64,000 bases of DNA from NCBI GenBank assembly GCA_964536805.1, contig CAZHYQ010000014.1, forward strand, positions 1 through 64,000, written 5' to 3'. The notes beneath the pieces were generated by a model, which had not been told where the DNA came from, searched no databases, and saw only the letters and a program-made list of their open reading frames with translations. Below, in pieces: positions 50,838 through 57,480 of the stretch (positions are counted from its first letter, which is position 1; each line of letters opens with the position of its first letter). The translations under genes and the position numbers were made by a program. The stretch comes from Longilinea sp964536805 (GTDB lineage Bacteria > Chloroflexota > Anaerolineae > Anaerolineales > Anaerolineaceae).

Positions 50838-51482
50838 ATGAAGTACATCGATATTTCAGTAGCCATCCGCCCGGACTTGCCCGTTTGGAAAGGCGATCCG
50901 GCGGTTTCAATTGTCCGTGCAAGCAGTATTGCAGCTGGAGATCAGGCTAACGTTACGCGCCTGGATATGGGTGCGCATACAGGCACGCATGTCGATGCCC
51001 CGTTGCATTTTCTCGATGGGCGGCGGCCCGCCGATCAACTTGAACTGGACGTATTGATTGGACCAGCCTGGGTAGCGGAGTTTGATGTACCCCGCGAGAT
51101 TAGCGCCGTAGACCTTGAAAGGGCCGGGATTCCGGCTGGAACGACTCGGCTGCTGTTGAAGACGAGCAATTCGTGCTTGTGGAGTCAAAAACCCGCTACT
51201 TTTGACGAGAATTTTATTGGCATTTCGGCTGACGGAGCACAGTGGCTGGTGGAACAGGGAGTTCGGTTGGTCGGCATTGACTACCTGGGCATTGAACGCT
51301 ATGACACCGTTCCTCATGGTGCGCCTACTCACAAAACCTTGCTTCAAGCCGAGGCGATATTGTTGGAAGGATTAAACTTAAGCGACGTGTTTCCGGGAGC
51401 ATACCAGTTGATTTGTCTGCCGGTCAAAATTCAAGGCGCTGATGGAGCCCCATGCCGGGCTGTATTGGTGAAGGAGAGTTAA
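50838..51482 (+). CDS. Cyclase family protein (kynurenine formamidase-like)
   Basis: This is a PF04199 metal-dependent amidohydrolase of 214 residues. The signature HTGTHVDAPLHF has His47, His51 and Asp53 as metal ligands. Other family features are SVAIRPDLPVWKGDPAV and GVRLVGIDYLGIERYD. Members hydrolyse N-formylkynurenine, isatin or related amides. No tryptophan-catabolism genes are adjacent, so the substrate is open. GGAGGA precedes the ATG; a terminator follows. Confidence 0.88.
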   Translation: MKYIDISVAIRPDLPVWKGDPAVSIVRASSIAAGDQANVTRLDMGAHTGTHVDAPLHFLDGRRPADQLELDVLIGPAWVAEFDVPREISAVDLERAGIPAGTTRLLLKTSNSCLWSQKPATFDENFIGISADGAQWLVEQGVRLVGIDYLGIERYDTVPHGAPTHKTLLQAEAILLEGLNLSDVFPGAYQLICLPVKIQGADGAPCRAVLVKES

Positions 51483-51504
51483 TCTACTAGTTAATTATTT
51501 TGGA

Positions 51505-51546
51505 AAACCGGGTGGCGAGCTGAGAATGTCGAAACCCGGTTTTTAT
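51505..51546 (+). terminator. Terminator of the cyclase gene
   Basis: AAAACCGGGT and ACCCGGTTTTT pair across an 18-20 nt loop with a T tail. Confidence 0.8.
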
Positions 51547-51558
51547 ATAATTGCACAT

Positions 51559-51587
51559 TGACAGTATTACGTAATACTGTTATAATA
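51559..51587 (+). promoter_or_regulatory. MerR-VWA promoter with overlapping operator palindrome
   Basis: TTGACA and TATAAT are 17 nt apart. The perfect 20-nt palindrome ACAGTATTACGTAATACTGT (51562-51581) spans the end of the -35 and the whole spacer. It is the expected position for an autoregulatory MerR dimer. The 17-nt spacer, not the 19-20 nt of MerR-activated promoters, suggests repression. Confidence 0.8.
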
Positions 51588-51619
51588 TCAATTAATGAAA
51601 AAAATGAAAAGGAGGTTGC

Positions 51620-52213
51620 GTGAATAACCAGAATCCTGATGAAGAGGGCATGATGATCAGCGAGTTGGCCCGCAAAGCCAATGTTTCCGTGCGGACGATC
51701 CGTTTTTACATCGCTGAAGGTTTATTGCCAGCTCCACAGCCGCGCGGACGCTTTTCAATTTATGATGAGGACGCCCTGTTACGTCTTCAAGTAATTCGGT
51801 ATCTTAAGGATGCCTTTCTGCCTTTGCGTGAGATCCGGGACCGATTGGCTGGCCTTTCGACCGGCGCAGTTCGAGAACTATTATCGACCCTGGAACAAAC
51901 GCCCCCGGTCCGAAATCCTTCAAACATCTCGGCGGTGGATTATATTGACCAAATCACCGAGCGAAGCCAGGCTCCCCGTGCCAGGATGGCGGAACCTGAA
52001 AAACTATTCAGCCCACAAATAAGACGAGCAATTCCAATTCCGTCGGAACCACAGCCTGGTCCACAAGCGGAGAAATGGCGCCATTACCGCATTTCGCCAG
52101 GTGTAATCGTGCTTGCCAGCGAGTCGATGGATCGTGCGGCTGAACAAAAGCTGGAGGAATTGCTCAAATTCGCCAGCACTTTATTTTCATCACAAGGGGT
52201 GAGAAATGTCTGA
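51620..52213 (+). CDS. MerR family transcriptional regulator
   Basis: A 197-residue regulator with an N-terminal MerR winged helix (MISELARKANVSVRTIRFYIAEGLLPAPQPRGRFSIYDEDALLRLQVIRYLKDAFLPLREIRDRL). The C-terminal region of about 100 residues is Pro-rich and then SPGVIVLASESMDRAAEQKLEELLKFASTLF. No effector-binding cysteines are seen. It starts with GTG after AAGGAGG. Its stop overlaps the VWA gene by 8 nt, and its promoter carries a perfect palindrome, so it probably controls its own two-gene operon. Confidence 0.9.
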   Translation: MNNQNPDEEGMMISELARKANVSVRTIRFYIAEGLLPAPQPRGRFSIYDEDALLRLQVIRYLKDAFLPLREIRDRLAGLSTGAVRELLSTLEQTPPVRNPSNISAVDYIDQITERSQAPRARMAEPEKLFSPQIRRAIPIPSEPQPGPQAEKWRHYRISPGVIVLASESMDRAAEQKLEELLKFASTLFSSQGVRNV

Positions 52214-53453
52214 ATCAATGATTGAATTCCAAGTTACCAGTGATGCCGGGGTAATCGATAAAACCGTGCCCACCAAGCGGTTGATTGAAATATCCATAAA
52301 AGCACCACAAGCTGCCCGGCGTGAAAACCGACCTTCCTTCAACCTGGCGCTCGTGTTGGACGTCAGCGGTTCGATGGCCGGCGACAAGCTAGCATACACC
52401 AAACGGGCAGCAGCTTATTTGCTTGACCAGTTGCGTGAAAGCGACAAAGCGGCTTTGGTCGTTTATGACTCGGAAGTGCAAGTGCTGGCTGAAATGCAGG
52501 CGATGACCCAGGAACACCGCAGCCAGATTAAACACAAAATTGATTTGCTTCGAGCTGGTTCAATGACCAATCTTTCCGGCGGCTGGCTGGAAGGTTGCCG
52601 CCAGGTCGGGCTGGTGCACGCCAGCGGCGCGGTCAATCGGGCTTTGCTCCTCAGCGATGGCCTGGCAAATGTCGGCATCACGGACCGTGAAGAACTGGGC
52701 GAACATGCCCGCCAGCTTAGCCAGCGCGGTGTGACCACATCGACCTTCGGTGCCGGTAACGATTATGACGAGCATCTATTGGAGGTAATTGCTAATCAAG
52801 GCGACGGCAATTATTACTATATCGACCAATCCAATTCCATCCCAGAGATTTTCCGGCGCGAATTGGAAGAGATCGCTGCCATTACTTTACAGGAAGTTAC
52901 CCTCTCGATCACAATTCCACCCCATACCAGCCTGCAAATCCCCGGCGAGTGGCGAAACGAACAGGTCGGTGATCAATTAAAGGTTTTCATTGGCGACCTG
53001 GCCTCGGAACAACAGCGCTGCTTGTATCTGGAAGTGCTGGCGCCGCCTTCGGAGGACTCAACTTTAGAGTTTCGGCTGGCATTGCATGCTCGCACGCCTG
53101 AGGGTCAGGAGATCCAACGCGAAACACAAGTCGCATTTACTTATGGGTCTGCCAAGGAGGTCGCCAACGCTGCCCGGGATGCCGGTGTTATGGAACGTTA
53201 TTATGTTGTTTCCACCGCGCAGGCTGCCTCCGAGTCGCTGCGCCTGGAACGCGAAGGCCGCAGGGAAGAAGCCGACCGTCTGCTGGAACGGCAATTGGCG
53301 GCTGCCAGTCCATTTATGTCTACTGACATTTTGGAGGAATATCATCACCTGCGCATGAACATAAACCGGGGAATGGATATGGGCGAAAGCAAGGCAGCAT
53401 CGCAACAGCAATACCGCATCAAACGCAGCAAGAATCAAGATCCAGACAAATAA
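52206..53453 (+). CDS. VWA domain-containing protein
   Basis: A 415-residue protein with a von Willebrand factor A domain. The metal-dependent adhesion site has D52-V-S-G-S at 52-56, a MTNLSGG threonine segment and LLLSDGLANVG. Before it lies a short beta region (IEISIKAPQAARRENRPSFN), and after it a beta-sandwich-like part (LSITIPPHTSLQIPGEW). This order is seen in inter-alpha-trypsin-inhibitor-like bacterial proteins. No signal peptide or membrane helix is present, so it should be cytoplasmic. The MerR-VWA coupling suggests a stress-induced protein complex, but the partner is unknown. Confidence 0.85.
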   Translation: MSESMIEFQVTSDAGVIDKTVPTKRLIEISIKAPQAARRENRPSFNLALVLDVSGSMAGDKLAYTKRAAAYLLDQLRESDKAALVVYDSEVQVLAEMQAMTQEHRSQIKHKIDLLRAGSMTNLSGGWLEGCRQVGLVHASGAVNRALLLSDGLANVGITDREELGEHARQLSQRGVTTSTFGAGNDYDEHLLEVIANQGDGNYYYIDQSNSIPEIFRRELEEIAAITLQEVTLSITIPPHTSLQIPGEWRNEQVGDQLKVFIGDLASEQQRCLYLEVLAPPSEDSTLEFRLALHARTPEGQEIQRETQVAFTYGSAKEVANAARDAGVMERYYVVSTAQAASESLRLEREGRREEADRLLERQLAAASPFMSTDILEEYHHLRMNINRGMDMGESKAASQQQYRIKRSKNQDPDK

Positions 53454-53470
53454 AGAATAGGTGTTTTTAG

Positions 53471-53513
53471 AACCGGGCGGAGACAATTCCACCCGGTTTT
53501 CATTTTTTCAACA
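53471..53513 (+). terminator. Terminator of the MerR-VWA operon
   Basis: AACCGGG pairs with CCCGGTT, with an inner GGA/TCC, followed by TTTTCATTTTTT. Confidence 0.82.
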
Positions 53514-53556
53514 AATAGTGAGGGCCCCGGCATACTTTATAGGAGGATATCGGTGT

Positions 53557-54567
53557 TCAGATTGATCCCTTGCGGCGGACTCGCAGGATTGCAATTTTTG
53601 TTGGGGAGTTGAAGGGAGCTGGATCAGAAGGCCAGCCTTCGGTGCGGGTTTCGTCATAACCGGTGAAATCTTCCGGCACAGGAAGGATTGTTTCAAGGGA
53701 AAGGTATCCATCCTGGCATAGATCTTCCAGGTCGCGTATATATTCAGCACCTGAAACAAACAACGCATTGTTAATGCTCACCAGCCAGCCCTCGTTCCGA
53801 ACCAGCGGACGCAATTTGTTGATAACCCGGCGGCTTTGACCCACCAGGTTCACTTGGCCCTTTGCAGTTGAAGAGAAGAACGGCGGATCTGCAATGACGA
53901 TATCAAAAAGAGTACCGCTTCGTTTGAAGTTGGCCACCTGGGTAAAAAAATCGCCCGCCAGGATTTGACAGCGCTCGTCTGGAATTCCATTGAGCGCTGC
54001 CGATTGTTTGGCTACTGCGAGAAAACGCCGGTTTAGATCGCATTGGACGACTTTTTGCGCACCGCCGGCAGCCGCTGCGATCCCAAGGCTGCCAGTGTAG
54101 GCAAAGGTATTGAGAACATCCTTGCCAAGAGCCTGGGCTCGCAGCCAATTTCGTAAGAGGCGTGTGTCCAAATACAGACTGGCATCCTGGTTCAAGGTCA
54201 AGTCGAGGGCATACCAGACATCATTTTCAACAATCTTGCGTGCCAGGCTATCGCCGGAAAGCAGGATGCCGCGTTTTTCCTCATCGTTCTTCGAATTGCG
54301 TACCTTGAGAAGCACCGATTTGATCCATGAAAAGTGACCCCCAAACCAATCAACCAATGGAATCCAATGATCCGGCGGTTGTGGGGATTTGCTGTAGTCA
54401 AATAGGACCAGCGTATCCGCATAAAGATCGATGGCCAAATCCGGAATGCCCTCGGTAAAACCGTTGAGGAGACGAAATGCGGCAGGGCGCAGCTCATCGA
54501 ATAACGGTTTACGACATTGGACTACCTTTTCGAGTTGCGGCAACCATAAAGGTAAGTTATGACTCAT
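53557..54567 (-). CDS. RlmI-like class I SAM-dependent rRNA methyltransferase
   Basis: A 336-residue methylase of the RlmI/RlmL type. The N-terminal half resembles the PUA-adjacent EEHEAD region (LFDELRPAAFRLLNGFTEGIPDLAIDLYADTLVLFDYS). LNQDASLYLDTRLLRNWLRAQALGKDVLNTFAYTGSLGIAAAAGGAQKVVQCDLN contains the SAM site. IVIADPPFFSS is the DPPF catalytic motif. The PUA domain proper seems missing, so the exact rRNA site is uncertain. The ATG at 54567 follows a TATAAT box by 9 nt. Confidence 0.82.
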   Translation of the reverse strand: MSHNLPLWLPQLEKVVQCRKPLFDELRPAAFRLLNGFTEGIPDLAIDLYADTLVLFDYSKSPQPPDHWIPLVDWFGGHFSWIKSVLLKVRNSKNDEEKRGILLSGDSLARKIVENDVWYALDLTLNQDASLYLDTRLLRNWLRAQALGKDVLNTFAYTGSLGIAAAAGGAQKVVQCDLNRRFLAVAKQSAALNGIPDERCQILAGDFFTQVANFKRSGTLFDIVIADPPFFSSTAKGQVNLVGQSRRVINKLRPLVRNEGWLVSINNALFVSGAEYIRDLEDLCQDGYLSLETILPVPEDFTGYDETRTEGWPSDPAPFNSPTKIAILRVRRKGSI

Positions 54568-54576
54568 GCTCACTAA

Positions 54577-54582
54577 ATTATA
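54577..54582 (-). promoter_or_regulatory. -10 box of the RlmI-like gene
   Basis: TATAAT on the minus strand ends 9 nt before the ATG at 54567; in-frame codons upstream of it would not be transcribed. Confidence 0.5.
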
Positions 54583-54679
54583 GCTTCTGGTTTGTAATAG
54601 GATGGATTTCCCGTTAAGGTGAAAAAATTGCCAAGGAGAATTTCCTGGTGTCATCACCAATCTTTTGTCGGCGATCGGA

Positions 54680-54708
54680 TTGAATAATTGGTCCGATTTT
54701 TGTATAGT
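54680..54708 (+). promoter_or_regulatory. Promoter of the SRPBCC gene
   Basis: TTGAAT and TATAGT at 17-nt spacing, followed by a leader with GGAGGG before the ATG. Confidence 0.6.
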
Positions 54709-54743
54709 GTTATCACGACGGGAAAAGCGGGTGGAGGGACTCC

Positions 54744-55160
54744 ATGGGTGAAACAGTGACGATCAATACGGTGCTTCCCGCACGACCGGAAACCATTTAT
54801 AAAATTTGGTTGGGCAGCCGGCAGCACAGCGATTTTACGGGCAGTCCTGCGTTCATTGATGACCGCGAAGGGGGAGATTTCACTGCCTGGAATGGCTATA
54901 TCTCCGGAAGAAATAAAATCCTCGTGCCCGGTAAAAGAATCGTTCAATCCTGGCGAACTGCGGATTTTCCGGACGACGCGCCAGACTCGGAACTGGAATT
55001 GCTATTGGAATCATTTACGGGCGGAACGGTATTTACACTTATTCATCGAAATCTGCCCGAAGATCAAGTCGACGATTATCGCAACGGTTGGGAAGATCAT
55101 TATCTGCTGCCGTTAAAGGAATATCTTGAAGATAATCTTGATACTGAAAACATTCATTAG
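54744..55160 (+). CDS. SRPBCC (AHSA1-like) domain protein
   Basis: A 138-residue START-like protein. VTINTVLPARPETIYKIWLGSRQHSDFTGSPAFIDDREGGDFTAWNGYISGRNKILVPGKRIVQSWRT is typical of AHSA1 (activator of Hsp90 ATPase-like) bacterial proteins. It ends with TLIHRNLPEDQVDDYRNGWEDHYLLPLKEYL. Such proteins bind hydrophobic ligands. No co-operonic partner. A GC-rich hairpin at 55177-55214 follows. Confidence 0.87.
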   Translation: MGETVTINTVLPARPETIYKIWLGSRQHSDFTGSPAFIDDREGGDFTAWNGYISGRNKILVPGKRIVQSWRTADFPDDAPDSELELLLESFTGGTVFTLIHRNLPEDQVDDYRNGWEDHYLLPLKEYLEDNLDTENIH

Positions 55161-55176
55161 GTTAAGCGTCATACGA

Positions 55177-55214
55177 CCCAAACCGCCCGCGGGATTTCCG
55201 CACGGGCGGTTGGG
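55177..55214. other. GC-rich hairpin between convergent genes
   Basis: CCCAAACCGCCCG pairs with CGGGCGGTTGGG (one bulge). No T run follows on either strand, so it is at most a weak terminator. Confidence 0.45.
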
Positions 55215-55243
55215 AATCAGGAGCTTCCCCCGAACCGGGCAAA

Positions 55244-56458
55244 CTAAAATAACTTTTCGAACTTTTCAACGATCGCAGGATCGTAGTTTTTTCCAGAACA
55301 GCGCCTAATTTCCGAGAGTGCATCCGCATGAGTGCTTGCTGGCCTGTAAACCCGGCCGTCCGTCATGGCACCATAACTATCGACTACCGCCAGGATACGT
55401 GCGCCGATCGGAATTTCCTCTCCCTTTAGGCAGCGCGGGTAACCCATACCATCAAACCGCTCATGATGGCTGCGGACCATCTCGGCGACTTCTGTCAGGT
55501 TCGATACCATTAGTACAATTTCCGCACCGATATCGGGATGCTGGCGCATCAACTCCCATTCCTGCTCAGTGAGCGGTCCTGGGCGGTGAAGTATGTCATC
55601 CGATATGCCAATTTTGCCAATATCGTGTAAGAGCGCAGCCCAACGAATATTTGTTACATCTTTTTCTTCGAGATGGATGCTCCGTGCGAGCCTTTCCGCC
55701 AGGTCGGTCATCCGTTGCGCGTGTCCGCCTGTATATTGATCGCGGGCCTCGATTGTCTTTGCCAGAGCCAGAACCGTCTCAAGCCGATTCTCCGTTAATT
55801 GAGACAGCAAACTGGCTCGGGATATGGCGCTGGCTGCCTGATCGGAAATGAGGCTTGTCAGGTAAAGCTTGTCATCCAAACTTAAGCCGGCGGCGTTAAA
55901 GCGGGTTTGATCGCCAAGCACCAGCAAACCAATCGGTTCATGATCCACCCATAAAGGTGCCACCAGGAGTGTGTCAATGAAGAAGAGACCCAATGCCCGC
56001 CGTTCTTGATTTGAAAAACGGGGATCCTGGTGGTGAATCAGACTTGGAAGGCGTGATTGTAGAATTTCCTGATAGATCGCCTGTGAAACCAGCGGCTCCG
56101 GTTTGCCACCGTTTTTGCTTTTTTGTGTGCCATTCTTGGATGGATAAGTGGCTCGACAGATGAAAGAGCCGGCTTCATCTAACGTTAATATTTTGCAAAA
56201 AGCGCCCTGAACCATATCGGCCGCAGCGTGAACGGTGGAGTTGAAGATCAAATCCAGCGAGTTGGTGGCGACCAATTTACGGCCCAAGTCGAGCAGCATG
56301 CTCATTTTGTCACCGGGCAGGTGTCGATTGGATTTGGTATCGCCTTCCATCTGGCCAATGGCATGCATGCTGCCAGCCAGAAATAGTTCAGGCTCGGCTT
56401 CTTTTGTGGAAGCCGGTCTAATTGAAGGAAGATACCATCCAGGGGTAGTCATGGTCAT
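55244..56458 (-). CDS. GAF-HD-GYP protein, predicted c-di-GMP phosphodiesterase
   Basis: A 404-residue protein. A GAF domain (about 50-205: MLLDLGRKLVATNSLDLIFNSTVHAAADMV, then DTLLVAPLWVDHEPIGLLVLGDQ) precedes an HD-GYP domain. The latter has the metal-binding HDIGKIGISDDILHRPGPLTEQEWELMRQHPDIG, RSHHERFDGMGYPRCLKGEEIPIGARILAVVDSYGAMT, and a FEKLF end. HD-GYP enzymes hydrolyse c-di-GMP. It is the last of a minus-strand series that also holds the small peptide genes and the BTAD regulator. A PAS-GGDEF gene lies at 61886, so both synthesis and breakdown of the messenger are present here. Confidence 0.9.
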   Translation of the reverse strand: MTMTTPGWYLPSIRPASTKEAEPELFLAGSMHAIGQMEGDTKSNRHLPGDKMSMLLDLGRKLVATNSLDLIFNSTVHAAADMVQGAFCKILTLDEAGSFICRATYPSKNGTQKSKNGGKPEPLVSQAIYQEILQSRLPSLIHHQDPRFSNQERRALGLFFIDTLLVAPLWVDHEPIGLLVLGDQTRFNAAGLSLDDKLYLTSLISDQAASAISRASLLSQLTENRLETVLALAKTIEARDQYTGGHAQRMTDLAERLARSIHLEEKDVTNIRWAALLHDIGKIGISDDILHRPGPLTEQEWELMRQHPDIGAEIVLMVSNLTEVAEMVRSHHERFDGMGYPRCLKGEEIPIGARILAVVDSYGAMTDGRVYRPASTHADALSEIRRCSGKNYDPAIVEKFEKLF

Positions 56459-56500
56459 TTGTCCCCACTTACCAGCAGTTTTTGCATATAGATAATGAAA

Positions 56501-56791
56501 TTAATCACCCGCAGCAAAAGCCATTCCGCCACGAACCATTTCAGGACCCTGAGTCAGTTGACTGGCGAAATCCTCGAGAGATGAGGCACGGATGGAGGAA
56601 ACCCGTTTCTTTTCCTCTTTGGGGAGATGGAAGGCTTCACCGCCAAATCCAGAGGCAATTGCTACGCCTGGATTGCTTAGTAGAAGTTGGCGGAAATGCG
56701 AATTAATCACAGCGGCTGTCAGGATTCGACTGTATTCATTTTGACGGGTGGCTGTGTGATATCCATTTGATTGTTGAAAACCCTTATTCAT
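56501..56791 (-). CDS. Small protein resembling an NHLP/TOMM-type leader
   Basis: A 96-residue soluble protein beginning MNKGFQQSNGYHTATRQNEYSR with AGGAGG 5 nt before the ATG. The middle, AVINSHFRQLLLSNPGVAIASGFGGEAFHLPKEE, recalls the pattern of nitrile-hydratase-like leader peptides (fr-LL-dP-a-a-G--lP). The tail GPEMVRGGMAFAAGD carries a GG. No ribosomal peptide modification enzyme or exporter is adjacent, so the resemblance may be of structural origin only. It is separated from the 44-codon gene by a terminator and lies 42 nt before the HD-GYP gene. Confidence 0.55.
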   Translation of the reverse strand: MNKGFQQSNGYHTATRQNEYSRILTAAVINSHFRQLLLSNPGVAIASGFGGEAFHLPKEEKKRVSSIRASSLEDFASQLTQGPEMVRGGMAFAAGD

Positions 56792-56833
56792 TGTTTCCTC
56801 CTCAAGGATGCCCTTGTAGTACTGTCTTTTTGG

Positions 56834-56881
56834 AAAAAAATAGGATGAACCAAGACTGATGTGCGCCTTGCCGTTCATCCT
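56834..56881 (-). terminator. Terminator between the small genes
   Basis: AGGATGAAC pairs with GTTCATCCT over a 22-nt loop, followed on the minus strand by ATTTTTTT. It separates the small membrane peptide transcript from the leader-like gene and HD-GYP gene. Confidence 0.8.
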
Positions 56882-56882
56882 A

Positions 56883-56984
56883 TCAACTGTTCCGTTTTGA
56901 TAATGCCTGCCGTAGGTACAACAAATACCATTGGCAAAACATCGCCATAATCGAACCAGTCACCGGCCAGCGCCTGTACCCCAT
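56883..56984 (-). CDS. Possible 33-residue peptide
   Basis: A short frame (MGYRRWPVTGSIMAMFCQWY and 13 more residues, ending LSKRNS) lies just before the terminator. It has no clear ribosome site but is in the same transcript as the 44-residue peptide gene. The region can also fold as ACCGGCC/GGCCGGT, so it may instead be an RNA leader or 3' UTR structure. Confidence 0.25.
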   Translation of the reverse strand: MGYRRWPVTGSIMAMFCQWYLLYLRQALSKRNS

Positions 56985-57019
56985 GTGGGGCCGGTTATAT
57001 GGTTATTCGAAGGGAGAAT

Positions 57020-57154
57020 TTACAGTCCGCTAACTCCGCCAGGTAGAGCAGGTTTATTGATGACAATCGGAGCTACAATGCCAAATATGATAATCATGAC
57101 GAAACGGATAAGCCGGGGATCAATTTGGTAGAGTTTGTTGATGAATGATGACAT
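57020..57154 (-). CDS. 44-residue single-helix membrane peptide
   Basis: A small gene with a good ribosome site (AGGAG 8 nt before the ATG). The product begins MSSFINKLYQIDPRLIRF, continues with a hydrophobic helix VMIIIFGIVAPIVI and ends NKPALPGGVSGL. One amphipathic/hydrophobic helix and a Gly-Pro tail fit a membrane peptide, signalling peptide or small subunit. It is below common gene-calling cut-offs. Upstream lie a CATACT -10 and tandem direct repeats suited to a SARP/BTAD activator, and the neighbouring gene encodes such a regulator. Confidence 0.6.
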   Translation of the reverse strand: MSSFINKLYQIDPRLIRFVMIIIFGIVAPIVINKPALPGGVSGL

Positions 57155-57199
57155 GTTGAATTCTCCTCGAAAAAGCATTTGTTTCTGATGTATGTTGAA

Positions 57200-57205
57200 A
57201 GTATG
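57200..57205 (-). promoter_or_regulatory. -10 box of the 44-residue peptide gene
   Basis: CATACT on the minus strand. No -35 is seen at 17 nt; instead the direct repeats occupy that place, as in SARP-activated promoters. Confidence 0.45.
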
Positions 57206-57215
57206 ACAAGGGAGA

Positions 57216-57237
57216 GGCTACAAAAGTGGCTACAAAA
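57216..57237 (-). promoter_or_regulatory. Direct repeat operator TTTTGTAGCC x2
   Basis: Two perfect copies of TTTTGTAGCC (minus strand) are separated by AC, a 12-nt period. The proximal copy is 10 nt from the -10 box. Position and helical spacing fit a SARP/BTAD binding site overlapping the -35. Confidence 0.6.
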
Positions 57238-57288
57238 CCTTCCTTTAGCTCTTCCTTTTTTATGGATTTATCTATTTTCCACCATTGA

Positions 57289-57308
57289 AAGGTTTTTGTA
57301 AGGTTTTT
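57289..57308. repeat. Second direct repeat pair AAGGTTTTT x2
   Basis: AAGGTTTTT occurs twice with an 11-nt period and a GT spacer (plus strand), 52 nt beyond the first repeat pair. It may be an accessory regulator site. Confidence 0.4.
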
Positions 57309-57480
57309 AACTTTCCAGTTTGGTCTGGATTGTATAACTATACGAAAATCAATATTCAATTGAATGACTAACATATTTCGAACAGAAAAATAACTTAGAA
57401 AGAGCTAGCTAACGCCAAAGCGATTCCAACAGGGTTTCGCCAGGGGAATGAATTAATTATTCGGAAACTTTTATTGGAAA

